Source of the DNA: JACKDW01 sp964621785
GTDB taxonomy: Bacteria; Myxococcota_A; Polyangia; Nannocystales; Nannocystaceae
Length of the DNA: 64,000 bases
Reading direction: 5' to 3'
NCBI GenBank assembly: GCA_964621785.1
Contig: CAZUPD010000007.1
Location: 56,841 to 120,840, forward strand
The notes under the pieces were generated by a model that had not been told where the DNA came from, ran no database searches, and worked only from the letters and a program-made list of their open reading frames with translations. A program made the translations under genes and the position numbers. Positions 36,332-46,000 of the stretch are shown here, in pieces. Numbering within the stretch: the first letter of the stretch is position 1; each line of letters opens with the position of its first letter.

Positions 36332-39300
36332 CTATTGTGCAGGTTCTTCGCCGTCTTCTTTGACCGCCTGGCTCGAGTGCACATGCTCGGCGTGACGACT
36401 GACAAACCGCAACACCCGTTCGCCCTCCTGGCGGTTTCGGAACGAGAAGTCAGTGAAGATACATGACGTCAGGGCGCTGATGATCAACGGATCGGTGTCG
36501 AACGAATGCAGGGCCATCTTGGCCACGGGATGTTCGAGATTGACGACCAAGTATCCCCCGCGCTCGATCACGAGTTTTTGGTTGCCTTCGATACTCGCGA
36601 TCGACAGCCGATCAAAATAGGTCTCGGCCTGCAAGTCGTTCGGATCGGCATTGACCAACCGCAGTTCGCTACGCACTGCTTCGAGCAACTGATGTTCGCG
36701 TGTCGGGGGCGGCAACTCGGGCAGTCGCGGCTCCTCGGCGACCGTGCGGGTGACCCGGACGCGCAAGCTGAGCACGGGGCCCGAAGTCGTTTCGGTTCGC
36801 CACAGGCCTAGGTGGGCGAGCTCGGCGGGGCGTTCGTGGAGCACAGTTTCGAGACTGACAAATCGGTGGTTGTGCAACTCGAACAGATCGCGGTGAAGCA
36901 GACGTCGCAGCAGGCGGCGGTAACTCGACTTGAGTCGCCCACTGCGTTCGATCGAGCGCCGGTACAAACGCAGCGTGAGCGCGGCCAGTTGGCGGCTGAT
37001 CGCCGAGGTATCGACCTCCGGTTGCAGCCCCCGACGCGAGCGTCCCTTCAATCGCACCGCAGGCCCGCCGCCCTGCTCGAGTGCCTGTTCGTGCGTATCG
37101 ATGAGTTCGCGGTACAGCTGCAACGAGCACCCGGTGAGCGCAGCTTCTTGGCTGCGGCCAAGGCGGAGGTGTCCCCAGTTATCGCCCGTTTCGATCTCGT
37201 CGGCTGCACCCATCACCGACCCTTCACACGCGAATACTTCGGACAGCTGGCGACGCTCGACTTCGAGACCGTCGAGGCCGAGGCGAATACATGCGTCTAC
37301 ATCTGTATTGGGCAAGAGCCACAACCAACCCTTGAGCCCGCGGGTGTCGACGCGGACCGCTTCGAGGGCGTTGGTCGGGGGGAGGGCCGGCAGCCGCTCT
37401 GCCTGTGATCGACGACGCAGGGTCAGCACCTCGCGATTCCAGTGGATCACGTGGTCGACGATGGTTGGAAACAGTGCCTCCAACCAGTTGCGCTGGTCCG
37501 GCTCGATCACCACGACCGGGACCTTGGGCGGCTCGTGGACCCACGCCTTGGTCACGTAGTGCTGCGCGCCATGTTGGGCCGCTGCATCTGCAAGTTGTGC
37601 GAGTGAAACTCGAGTCCCGCGCGTGGTCATCCACACCGGATGGTTGACCAACCTCGCCACCAGCGGATCTTCGCATGCACGGTTGATGGCCGCTCCCCCT
37701 GCGCCTGCGCCGGGGGCCCGCGTGGCCAGCAAGTGCATGACCCAGCGACAGGCCACGGCCAGCTCGTCGGCATTGTAATCCTCCCAACGCGCGAGCAGCC
37801 GTCCGATCAGTTCCCCATGTGTGGCCTCGAGGACAGCCTGGATGCGGGTTGCCCACGCATCGGTTGGACGGCCGTGGTCATCGACTTCGAGGTCTGGGTG
37901 GTCGAGCACACCGACGACCGTAAACGCGTGTTCGGGGCTGAAGCGTCCGACCGCCGAGCGCTTGCGGTACAGGCGAACATGCGTCGGTTCGCTGCGTAAG
38001 GGGCCCCATCGGCGCAGGCCCACCTGGCCCTCAAATCCGTCGTCGATCACTTCGATTGCCACCAGTCGCTCACCGACCGGGAGTGCCGGCCGTCGCAGAT
38101 CGGGTGTTTGCCCGTCGCGCCTGGCGATTTTTTCTCGCAGCCAGTCTTCGGCGCAGGACAGCGCATCCCAGCCGACGAGGCGGGACAGGGCGAGGCTCTC
38201 GCTCCCACCCAACACGACGATCGTGCGTTCAAACCCGTCGTAGAAGGCGGGTGGAGCATCGGTTCCGAGGTAGTGAATCTCTCCTTGTTGCTGATACATC
38301 AGGAGAAGATCATGTACACTCAACGGCCTTCCACCGGTGGTGCGAACGACCGGGAGATCGAGCAGTTTTGAAACGCGAGAGACGAGTGCCCGGCGGACAC
38401 TGACCTCTTCGTGGATCGCCCGTGCCGACTTGCGCCCAAGCCTGCGCTTGCGCCCAGCCGCCTGGCGAATGTCGTCGATACAAAGCGGGCCCTCTTGCTC
38501 GCAAACCTGCCCGATCGCGGTGAGAACACGTTTGCGCGAGTGGGTTTCAAACAGCCCCAAGAGCTCGTGAAATGCCCGATGCGCGGCATGGGGGTCGTGT
38601 TGCCGGACGAGTCGCTGATAGACCTGAAGCACCGTGGGGTTGTCGAACACCGCTGCCAATGTGAGCAGGGCGAGTCGTCGCAGCTCCACGGCCCCACCGA
38701 TCGGTTGTTCGCTGCACAGGGTGGCGACCTCGTCGAGTAGCGAGCACAGACCGGTGTGGATGCTGCGGTCGAGTCGGGCGTAGACCTCGTTGTCGAGGTC
38801 ATCGGCGAAGTCGTTCCACAGCTCGTTTACGGGGAAGTTGTCGTCGTTGAGAATGCCGACGATCCCGGGGATCAGGACCTGCAGGTGATGGTGCCCGAGC
38901 TTGCGGCGATACTTGAGCACCTCGAACCGGGCATGGGTGACGCTCAGTCGCTCGGGCCGTAGCCACGCACGGTCGAGGCCCAGCACGCCGTCGACCTCTT
39001 CGAGTTCAATGGCGACCCGCGGACTGAACTTTTGCGGCAACTCCAGGGGGGTGATCGGGCGCTCCATAAACGTCGCCCGCTGACCGAGGCGACTGAGTTC
39101 GGGCCCGAAGTCAATCAGTGCATCTACACCGAGGATCGCTTCGACCAGCTCGCGGTCCGCGGTTGTCAGACGCAGCACGCTGTCGGGAAGGCTGGCGACT
39201 GTCTGAAAATCGTAGGGCAAGTAGGGCAGTGGACCTTTGTCGCGGTAGTGTTGCGAGATATCGGCGAGCGAACAGGGCGGTGCATCCCACAGGGTGAACA

Positions 39301-41149
39301 ACGGCAACGTCGCCAGGGGGTGCGGCGTGTCGGAGTTGAGTGCCCACTGCGGACAGTAGGCCGGACCGCCGAACTTGCGGATGTATCGAGAAGCCGACGA
39401 GGCCGAAAAGCCGAACTCTTGTAGACGCTCCGAACCGAACTCAGGAGCCGCGACCGCGTGGATATAGGGGATAAACAGCGCCCGGGTTTTGCCGAGATCA
39501 CTCGGGTCCCACGCGCGCGCGACAGCGGCGATGAGGCGTTCGACCGCACACAAAATTTCAAAAACTGCGTATGCAAGTGTTTCGTTGCGGTGAATCCCGA
39601 GGTAGCTACTGCTGGGCGTAAATTTGGCTTCGACCGCGACCTCGAGCCCGGGGAGGGGAAACTCGAGTGCTTGCTGGCGCAACAGACAGCCCGACAGCAA
39701 CAGTCGGCACACACACCGCTGGCTGCCGATTCCGCGTAGCCCGACCTCACCCCGCACACCGTCCCCCTGAAGTGGAATCCGACCGAGGTAGTAGCTGTCG
39801 GCGAGTCGCGGCGCGTGGCGGCGTTGCTCAAATCGCCGCCGATTTTGTTCGTACTCGCGGGTACGCAGGAGTGCGCGGGACACATCCTCGGCCCCGAGAG
39901 ACGTGAGAAACTGTGTATCAGCATCATCCTCGATGAACACGACATCGAGGTATTGCTCGGGGACGACACCGTCGTCGGGACGGTGGGAGAATCGCAGCGT
40001 CTCGTCGCTCAACAGTGCTCGGGTCGAGCAAATTTCGCCATTGCCACGCTCCCACAACTCGATATCGGCGAGCGCTGCAAACACAGCGTCGGTGGCGAGC
40101 AGATCGTCGGGTTTTTCCCCCGCGCGCAAGAACAGCGAATTACGGAGGAGGTTGAATTGCCACTCGGGAATGGTCGCATCGGGATCGTCCGCGAGTCGCT
40201 CGCGCAGTTCGCTCGCCAGGTTTTGCAGCGCGCGGTCACAGGCCTTGCGCAGGTGGTCGAGCATGGAGTTGTAGGCAGCATCGCGGACGACTTCGCCGGA
40301 GACCCGATGGCTGCGCAGGCGCAGGTCGTCGATACGGGCAAAAAACCATGGCGGAAAGTGGGGGAGGTTGTGACCACCGAGATGGACCCCGCCACTCAAA
40401 AATTCACCCCGGGCAAACGGTGGTGTGTCCCCTCCGCGGTCGGGGTCAAACCCGGCAAATCCGCGGAGCTCCTCGCTGTGAATCACGACCGTGCCGGCGA
40501 GGCGAGGCGGCATCGCAGGGTCGGAGATTTGTTCGCCGTTGACAAAGATCGGGATCCATGCATGAGCACATTTCTCCCGTAGACTCGCAACTTCGGCGGC
40601 CGAACCATCGCGTTCGCTGCGGAACTGGCACCGCAACCCTTCGCCGTAGCGCTGGCGGACTTGGATCAGGGTTCCCGGCTTCCCGGGGTTGACCGCGGCG
40701 GCCTGCGCCAGCCCGGTTGTGCGAAGCTCGAGGTAGTTGCGCTGCACTTCGTCCCCGCTGAGCAGGCGCACGATTTGGGGATTGAGTGCGAGGGCCATGC
40801 TGAGCCCGCGGCCGAGGGCCTGCAGTCCGAGCGACGGTTCGCCAATCCCGAGGGCGGCCGTGTGGATGTGCTCGAGCTCCGCCGTGGAAAAGTATGTACC
40901 ATCAAAGAAAATTCGGACATCCTCGCGGTCGACCGCAAACTCGATGGTCGAGGCTCCGCGGGCGCAGGCACAGCGGACGAGCTCGAGCACATAGTCCTGG
41001 GGCGCAGCTTCGCGATAGAGATGGAGTTTGGCGAGGGCGCGCTCCTGGTCGATGGTCACGTCGCGGGCGTCAACGGCCTCCCCCCCGAAGAGGAGGGCTG
41101 CGAGTTCCGATGCGAGGAGGGGGTCGCTTAGCGGTTGATCCGATTCCAT
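36332..41149 (-). CDS. Giant degenerate GHKL-like partner protein with internal repeats
   Basis: This 1605-residue protein starts inside the end of the GHKL ATPase gene (22 bp overlap), so both are made together. Residues 53-125 follow the same layout as the ATPase N domain, but the catalytic motifs are lost: ELVRCACARGA replaces ELVQNAVDAGA, FDGTYF replaces DDGAGM and GLQALGRG replaces GWFGIG. Residues 484-534 resemble the ATPase segment 218-268. Further on, two short modules repeat three times: A near 628, 944 and 1182 (such as SLAQLADAAAQHG) and B near 718, 1035 and 1265 (such as FEGQVGLRRWGPL). No membrane or signal segment is seen. I do not recognise a family. It may regulate or scaffold the ATPase. 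Confidence 0.82.
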   Translation of the reverse strand: MESDQPLSDPLLASELAALLFGGEAVDARDVTIDQERALAKLHLYREAAPQDYVLELVRCACARGASTIEFAVDREDVRIFFDGTYFSTAELEHIHTAALGIGEPSLGLQALGRGLSMALALNPQIVRLLSGDEVQRNYLELRTTGLAQAAAVNPGKPGTLIQVRQRYGEGLRCQFRSERDGSAAEVASLREKCAHAWIPIFVNGEQISDPAMPPRLAGTVVIHSEELRGFAGFDPDRGGDTPPFARGEFLSGGVHLGGHNLPHFPPWFFARIDDLRLRSHRVSGEVVRDAAYNSMLDHLRKACDRALQNLASELRERLADDPDATIPEWQFNLLRNSLFLRAGEKPDDLLATDAVFAALADIELWERGNGEICSTRALLSDETLRFSHRPDDGVVPEQYLDVVFIEDDADTQFLTSLGAEDVSRALLRTREYEQNRRRFEQRRHAPRLADSYYLGRIPLQGDGVRGEVGLRGIGSQRCVCRLLLSGCLLRQQALEFPLPGLEVAVEAKFTPSSSYLGIHRNETLAYAVFEILCAVERLIAAVARAWDPSDLGKTRALFIPYIHAVAAPEFGSERLQEFGFSASSASRYIRKFGGPAYCPQWALNSDTPHPLATLPLFTLWDAPPCSLADISQHYRDKGPLPYLPYDFQTVASLPDSVLRLTTADRELVEAILGVDALIDFGPELSRLGQRATFMERPITPLELPQKFSPRVAIELEEVDGVLGLDRAWLRPERLSVTHARFEVLKYRRKLGHHHLQVLIPGIVGILNDDNFPVNELWNDFADDLDNEVYARLDRSIHTGLCSLLDEVATLCSEQPIGGAVELRRLALLTLAAVFDNPTVLQVYQRLVRQHDPHAAHRAFHELLGLFETHSRKRVLTAIGQVCEQEGPLCIDDIRQAAGRKRRLGRKSARAIHEEVSVRRALVSRVSKLLDLPVVRTTGGRPLSVHDLLLMYQQQGEIHYLGTDAPPAFYDGFERTIVVLGGSESLALSRLVGWDALSCAEDWLREKIARRDGQTPDLRRPALPVGERLVAIEVIDDGFEGQVGLRRWGPLRSEPTHVRLYRKRSAVGRFSPEHAFTVVGVLDHPDLEVDDHGRPTDAWATRIQAVLEATHGELIGRLLARWEDYNADELAVACRWVMHLLATRAPGAGAGGAAINRACEDPLVARLVNHPVWMTTRGTRVSLAQLADAAAQHGAQHYVTKAWVHEPPKVPVVVIEPDQRNWLEALFPTIVDHVIHWNREVLTLRRRSQAERLPALPPTNALEAVRVDTRGLKGWLWLLPNTDVDACIRLGLDGLEVERRQLSEVFACEGSVMGAADEIETGDNWGHLRLGRSQEAALTGCSLQLYRELIDTHEQALEQGGGPAVRLKGRSRRGLQPEVDTSAISRQLAALTLRLYRRSIERSGRLKSSYRRLLRRLLHRDLFELHNHRFVSLETVLHERPAELAHLGLWRTETTSGPVLSLRVRVTRTVAEEPRLPELPPPTREHQLLEAVRSELRLVNADPNDLQAETYFDRLSIASIEGNQKLVIERGGYLVVNLEHPVAKMALHSFDTDPLIISALTSCIFTDFSFRNRQEGERVLRFVSRHAEHVHSSQAVKEDGEEPAQ

Positions 41150-42777
41150 CGTCGTGTCACTGCGAGTTGTGCGAGGGTCGCGTCGCGCTCGGGTTGGAGG
41201 CGGGTATGTCCGCTGAGCAACATCAGTTTGACGGCTTGATAGGCGGCAAATTCCGGTTCGGTCTGGGCCAGGTGGGTCAGGGCGCGCACGCCGGGATGAT
41301 CGACGTTGATCACCAACGTCTGTGTGCATTCAAATAATTCGTCACTGCGCTCGAGAACCTCCTGTTTGCGCGAGATTTCGCCGAAGTGTTGTTGAATCAG
41401 GAAGACCTTGCCGGTCAGGGCGGAACTCGGGTAGTCGAAGTGCCCGAGGTGCACGGTGGTCAACTCACCGCCGTTGTCGACGATAAGTTGGGCGATCGAC
41501 ATCTCGAGTCGACGGGTCTGCTGCCGGAGCTCGCGCGACTGAATTTCCTTGGGCATACACAGTTCATCGTGGACCGAAATCAACTGTGCACGCTCCTCGA
41601 TCGCCGAGAGCAGGGTGTGTTCGGGGGAATTGGGCGCGAGCTTGATGACGAGTTGGCCCTGGTCCTCGAGCGCGTCGGTGAGGTGACTGCGCTCTTTGGC
41701 GTAGTAGATGACACCTCGTCGAGCGAGTGTGCGGCGACAGGCACTGATACCGATGGCGAGCCCGGCCGGGCTGCGAAACGCGGCCCGTTCATCGCTGCCG
41801 GTCAAGCGGTCGTGGCCATGGCGGATGTGCCAGGTTGCCGCGCGATACAGGTAGGCGCGGTTGGCCTCCCACTCGGCCACGGCATCCGTATCGTCGGGGT
41901 CTCGGGGCGGGTGCCAGACATGGGTTTCGAGGGTCGAGAACACTTCTTCGCACAACCGGTGGCGGACGACGTGATCGGCCAGGGCGATGATCTGTTCGTA
42001 GGCGAGGTCGTGCAACATCCGATCGCGCCCGAGGGTGTGGTGGATCCGGGACGACGAGATCGCGACCATCACCCCCTCGTAATTTGGTTCGTCGTGGAGC
42101 AGGGTGAGGCCTTCGCGGTACAGCGAGAGGTGACCGTCGCCGGAGCGTGGATGTCCGGCTAAAATTTGTGTATGTGCATCGTGTCCGAGAACCGAGACCG
42201 TCGTATCAAACTCAAACGGGCGGTTGATCGACTTGCCGGCGAAACGGACATCCGTGCCGACGAAGCCACACCAGGTCGCCAGCGCCTCGGCCACCCGCAC
42301 ACGCAGCTCGGCGAGGTGATGCGGGCCTTGACGCGTGAGCAGGATCCGGACACACGTCCCCGGGCGTTCGGCTGGCAGTTCGCGCAGGATGTATTGGTCA
42401 GGTGACTCAAAGACCACCCTCCATGCACCATCGGTCCCGAGGGTGTCGATCACGACTGCGAGCGGGGAGATCGCAAACACCGACCAAAATCCGATGCCAA
42501 ACCATCCGATCCGAGTCGGGTCGTCATCGCCCGACGAGACGAACAGACGGGTCAGTCGCTGTTCAATGGTCCTCCGGGTCATCCCGGCACCGTCGTCGCG
42601 TACGCGAATCTCGAGCAGGTTTTGGGTGCCCGCGGAATCGACATCAACATCGACCTCGATCGCACCGGCATCGACAGCGTTCTGAACGAGTTCCCGGACA
42701 AACGCCATGGGGTCGTCGTACTGGTAGATCGCGGAGCGAAGAACGTCGGCGACGGGTAACGGCTTGGCAGTGCCCAT
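41128..42777 (-). CDS. HSP90/MORC-like GHKL ATPase
   Basis: The 549-residue protein has all GHKL ATP-binding motifs: ELVQNAVDAGA (29-39, Asn binds magnesium), DDGAGM (61-66) and GWFGIGFWS (91-99). The spacing is closer to HSP90 and MORC than to histidine kinases. The rest (about 130-549) includes a middle domain with SLYREGLTLLHDEP and SSSRIHHTLGRDRMLHDLAY, then a mostly helical region ending in a basic tail. It lacks a nuclease, a phosphoacceptor domain and membrane segments. The start at 42777 gives a normal N terminus. Together with the overlapping giant gene it forms a two-gene unit. A chaperone-like or defence-related ATP-driven switch is possible; neither can be shown from sequence. Confidence 0.86.
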   Translation of the reverse strand: MGTAKPLPVADVLRSAIYQYDDPMAFVRELVQNAVDAGAIEVDVDVDSAGTQNLLEIRVRDDGAGMTRRTIEQRLTRLFVSSGDDDPTRIGWFGIGFWSVFAISPLAVVIDTLGTDGAWRVVFESPDQYILRELPAERPGTCVRILLTRQGPHHLAELRVRVAEALATWCGFVGTDVRFAGKSINRPFEFDTTVSVLGHDAHTQILAGHPRSGDGHLSLYREGLTLLHDEPNYEGVMVAISSSRIHHTLGRDRMLHDLAYEQIIALADHVVRHRLCEEVFSTLETHVWHPPRDPDDTDAVAEWEANRAYLYRAATWHIRHGHDRLTGSDERAAFRSPAGLAIGISACRRTLARRGVIYYAKERSHLTDALEDQGQLVIKLAPNSPEHTLLSAIEERAQLISVHDELCMPKEIQSRELRQQTRRLEMSIAQLIVDNGGELTTVHLGHFDYPSSALTGKVFLIQQHFGEISRKQEVLERSDELFECTQTLVINVDHPGVRALTHLAQTEPEFAAYQAVKLMLLSGHTRLQPERDATLAQLAVTRRWNRINR

Positions 42778-43024
42778 AACGATCCGGTGTCACGGTATAC
42801 CGAAGCGGCCGGTGTCGTCACCTTTTGCGATGTGCGTCGGCGACGGGCGAAACGCGATTGCGTCGTATTTTCGCCCGCGGACTTGCGATCGTCCACGCGC
42901 GATCAATGGCTTCGCTCGATTGCAGACGCGAGGGTCGACCAAATGTGCGTATATGCAAGTCTCTCACAGCGAGCGCGCCGCAACTGGTCGCCCGCGGGTA
43001 TCATCGGGACCTCGGAGGTTTGCC
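42778..43024. promoter_or_regulatory. Divergent promoter region for the GHKL unit and the macroglobulin gene
   Basis: The 247-bp gap separates divergent starts. GGAGG at 43014-43018, six bases before GTG 43025, sets the macroglobulin start. One dispersed-word copy (GTATATGCAAG, near 42950) is present. Confidence 0.6.
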
Positions 43025-46000
43025 GTGCCCGTCTACTCCCGTATCCACCGTTGTCAGGTTTTGTCCGCCGTCTTGCTCACGAGCTGTCTGCTGCCCGCGT
43101 GTGCCGACAACGAAAAGCCACAGCCGGCGAAGGTGGAACCGGAGCCTGTCATCACCAAGCTCGATCTCTGGCAGGGTGTGCCGCCGCTGGAACCGAAGGC
43201 CGATGACTACGCGACCGAGTTGTTGCCCGCCGCCGGAGATGGTCCGGCCAAGCCGGTGTCGGTGAGTGAACGCGTCGAGTTGCCATTTCCCCCCGAGGTC
43301 AAGGCCGAGCGTCCCGACCCGCCGCCACCGGGTCCCCTCGAGATCCTGCGGACGATGCCGACGGGAGACGGTGAACATATCGACGCGGTGTCGGTGACCT
43401 TTAACCAGCCGATGGTTCCCCTCGCATCGGTCGACGATCTGCGCGAGCACCCGGTTCCGCTTGTGGTCGAGCCACAACCGCCGGGCAAGTTTCGCTGGCT
43501 CGGCACCGACATGGTCGCGTTTGTCCCCGAGGGGCGGATGCCGATGTCGACGACCTACAAAGCCACGGTCGCGGCCGGAGTCGCCTCCGAGCTCGGGAGT
43601 AAACTCGAAAAGGACAAGGCCTGGACCTTTACGACCCCGTCCCTCGCGCTCGTCTCGCAAAGTCCGGGACGATCGGCGGAAGGTGTCGATTTGGAACCGA
43701 CGGTTCGGATGGAGTTCAACCAGCGGATCGATCGGGAAAAACTGGCCGCCGCCATCAGTTTTAAGGGCGGGAGCGGAAAAGTTGCATTTACAGTAAATCC
43801 GCAGGTCAAGGATGCGGATGGAACGGTAAGTGAGCTCGAACAGCGGACGCTCACCCTCCATCCAGATGCGCCCCTGCAGCCGAACACCGAGTATCGCGTG
43901 ACGATCCCGGCGGGGGTCTACGGCGAAGGTCCCAACAGCTCCAAGCCGATCGCACTCGGTTTTCGCACCTACGCGCCCCTGCGCTTGGCGGGGCCAAAGT
44001 GCACCGATAACTCCTACGATTGCTCCCCCAACAGGGTCTCGATCGAGAGCAACAACTACCTCGACGGTCCGACCTTTGAGAAGCATGTCACCGTCGAGCC
44101 GCCGGTCGAAAACTTCGCGGTCAATGCCTCGAGCAACCTGTACCTCACCGGTGAGTTTCTCGGCATGCAGACCTATACGGTCAGCGTCGACACCGAGGCC
44201 AAGGACACCCACGGGCAGTCGCTCAAGCGCCCGTACAAGGTCACGTTTAAGATGCCACCGCTCGGTCCGGGGTTGTCGTTTTACCGGCCGCAAAAGTCCA
44301 CGACGGTATTGGAACCGAGTCACAACGGGATCGTCGATCTGCGGGTATCCGGGCTGCAGACCGTCGAGGCCCGCAGCCGAACGTTTGCCGCCGGCGATCT
44401 CAAAAAGTGGCTCAATCCCCGTTTCTACGGTGACGACATCGAGCGCACGGCGTGGCCGAACGATGCCGAACCGTTCACCAACGAACAGGTCTATGCAACC
44501 GATGACTCGTTGCGAAAGGTCAAGAAACTCGGGATCAACCTCGCCGATGCCCTGTCGTCGCCCGGTGCCATGGCGTTTGTCAATCTCCGCAGCAACCGCG
44601 TCAAGCGTTGGGGAGAGTGGGATCGCTGGCATATGCACAAAGTTTTCCAACGCACCGACCTCGGGGTGACAGCTGCCCTCGACCGCAACAGCGGCGTGGT
44701 CCTGGTGACGAGCATCGAGCGCGGAGAACCAATTGCAAATGCAAAGGTCACGCTCATGGGCGAGCGCGGTGACTCGCAGCTGTGGTCAGGGACGACAGAC
44801 GCTCGCGGAATTGCTGAGATAGCGAGCTATAGCGGCCAGCCCCGACGGGGTCACATTTTAGTTGAGCATGCAAAGGATGCGTCCTTCACACCGCTGCAAA
44901 ACGATGTCTACGGCGGGTGGTACGGCGGCTACTACGGCAACGAAAGCCCCGATCCGGTGGCGTTTTTCTACACCGATCGCACACCCTACAAACCCGGCGA
45001 CACGATCCACTTGTCGGGAATTCTCCGCCAGCGGACCAAGGGTCCTGACGGCGGTGTGTCCCTGTGGCGCTCGGGATTTGAAGCTGACTATGTGGTCAAC
45101 GGGCCGCGGGGCCATGAGCTGACCAAAGGGACTGTTAAGGTGACGCCGTTTGGAACGTTTCAAGTCGACATTCCGACGGAGAAAAATGGCGACACGGGGC
45201 GCTATTCGTTCAACCTCCGAGTCCCGGGTGGTCTGTTTGGGTCGGCCGAGAGTTTCCACCACTCGATTCCGGTCGAGACCTACCGCGCGCCCGAGTTTAC
45301 GGTGAGTGTCGAACGCGACGGGGGCGAGGCTCCGCTGTACTACGGCGACACGCTCAAGGCCAACGTCCGTGGCAAATACCTCCACGGCGCGCCGCTGGTC
45401 GGCGGCGAAGTTTCCTATACGATCCGACGCGAAAACACGGCGTTTGTCCCCCCAGGTCCACAAAATGCGGATTTCACGTTTGGCCAGGGGATGGGCAACT
45501 ATTGGAGTAGCCGGCACCGTTATGGCCGCGGGAGTCACAGTTTAGGTGGTAGTACACAGATCGCTTCGGACAACGGGATGCTCAACGGCCGCGGGATGCT
45601 ACCGATCTCGCAGGTACTCGAGCCTCCCAAGCCGCAGGTGGTCAAAGAGGGGGAGGAGCCTCCTGTCCCACTGACAGCGACCTACGAAATCGAGGCCCAA
45701 GTCACCGACCAAAACTATCAGGCGATCGCTGGACGGGCGAGTTATGTGGTCCATCCCTCCGACAACTACATCGGCATTCGCAGTCAACGCTCGGTCTACC
45801 GCGAGGGTGAACGCGCCAAGATCGAGGCGGTCATCGTCGATACCAAAGGCAACCGCGTGACCGATCGCGCGGTCAAGGTGGCCCTGATACGCAAAGAGAC
45901 CGAGCGCAAGGCTGTCGAAAAAAATGGCCGTTGGGTCTACGAATACAATCACAAGGACGAAGAAGCTGGCGCATGTAACCTGACTTCAAAGTCTACTCCG

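Noticed and set aside
43001..44650. Long minus-strand open frame opposite the macroglobulin gene
   Set aside because: It lies opposite a well-supported gene with clear domains and has basic, low-complexity content typical of the antisense of GC-rich genes.
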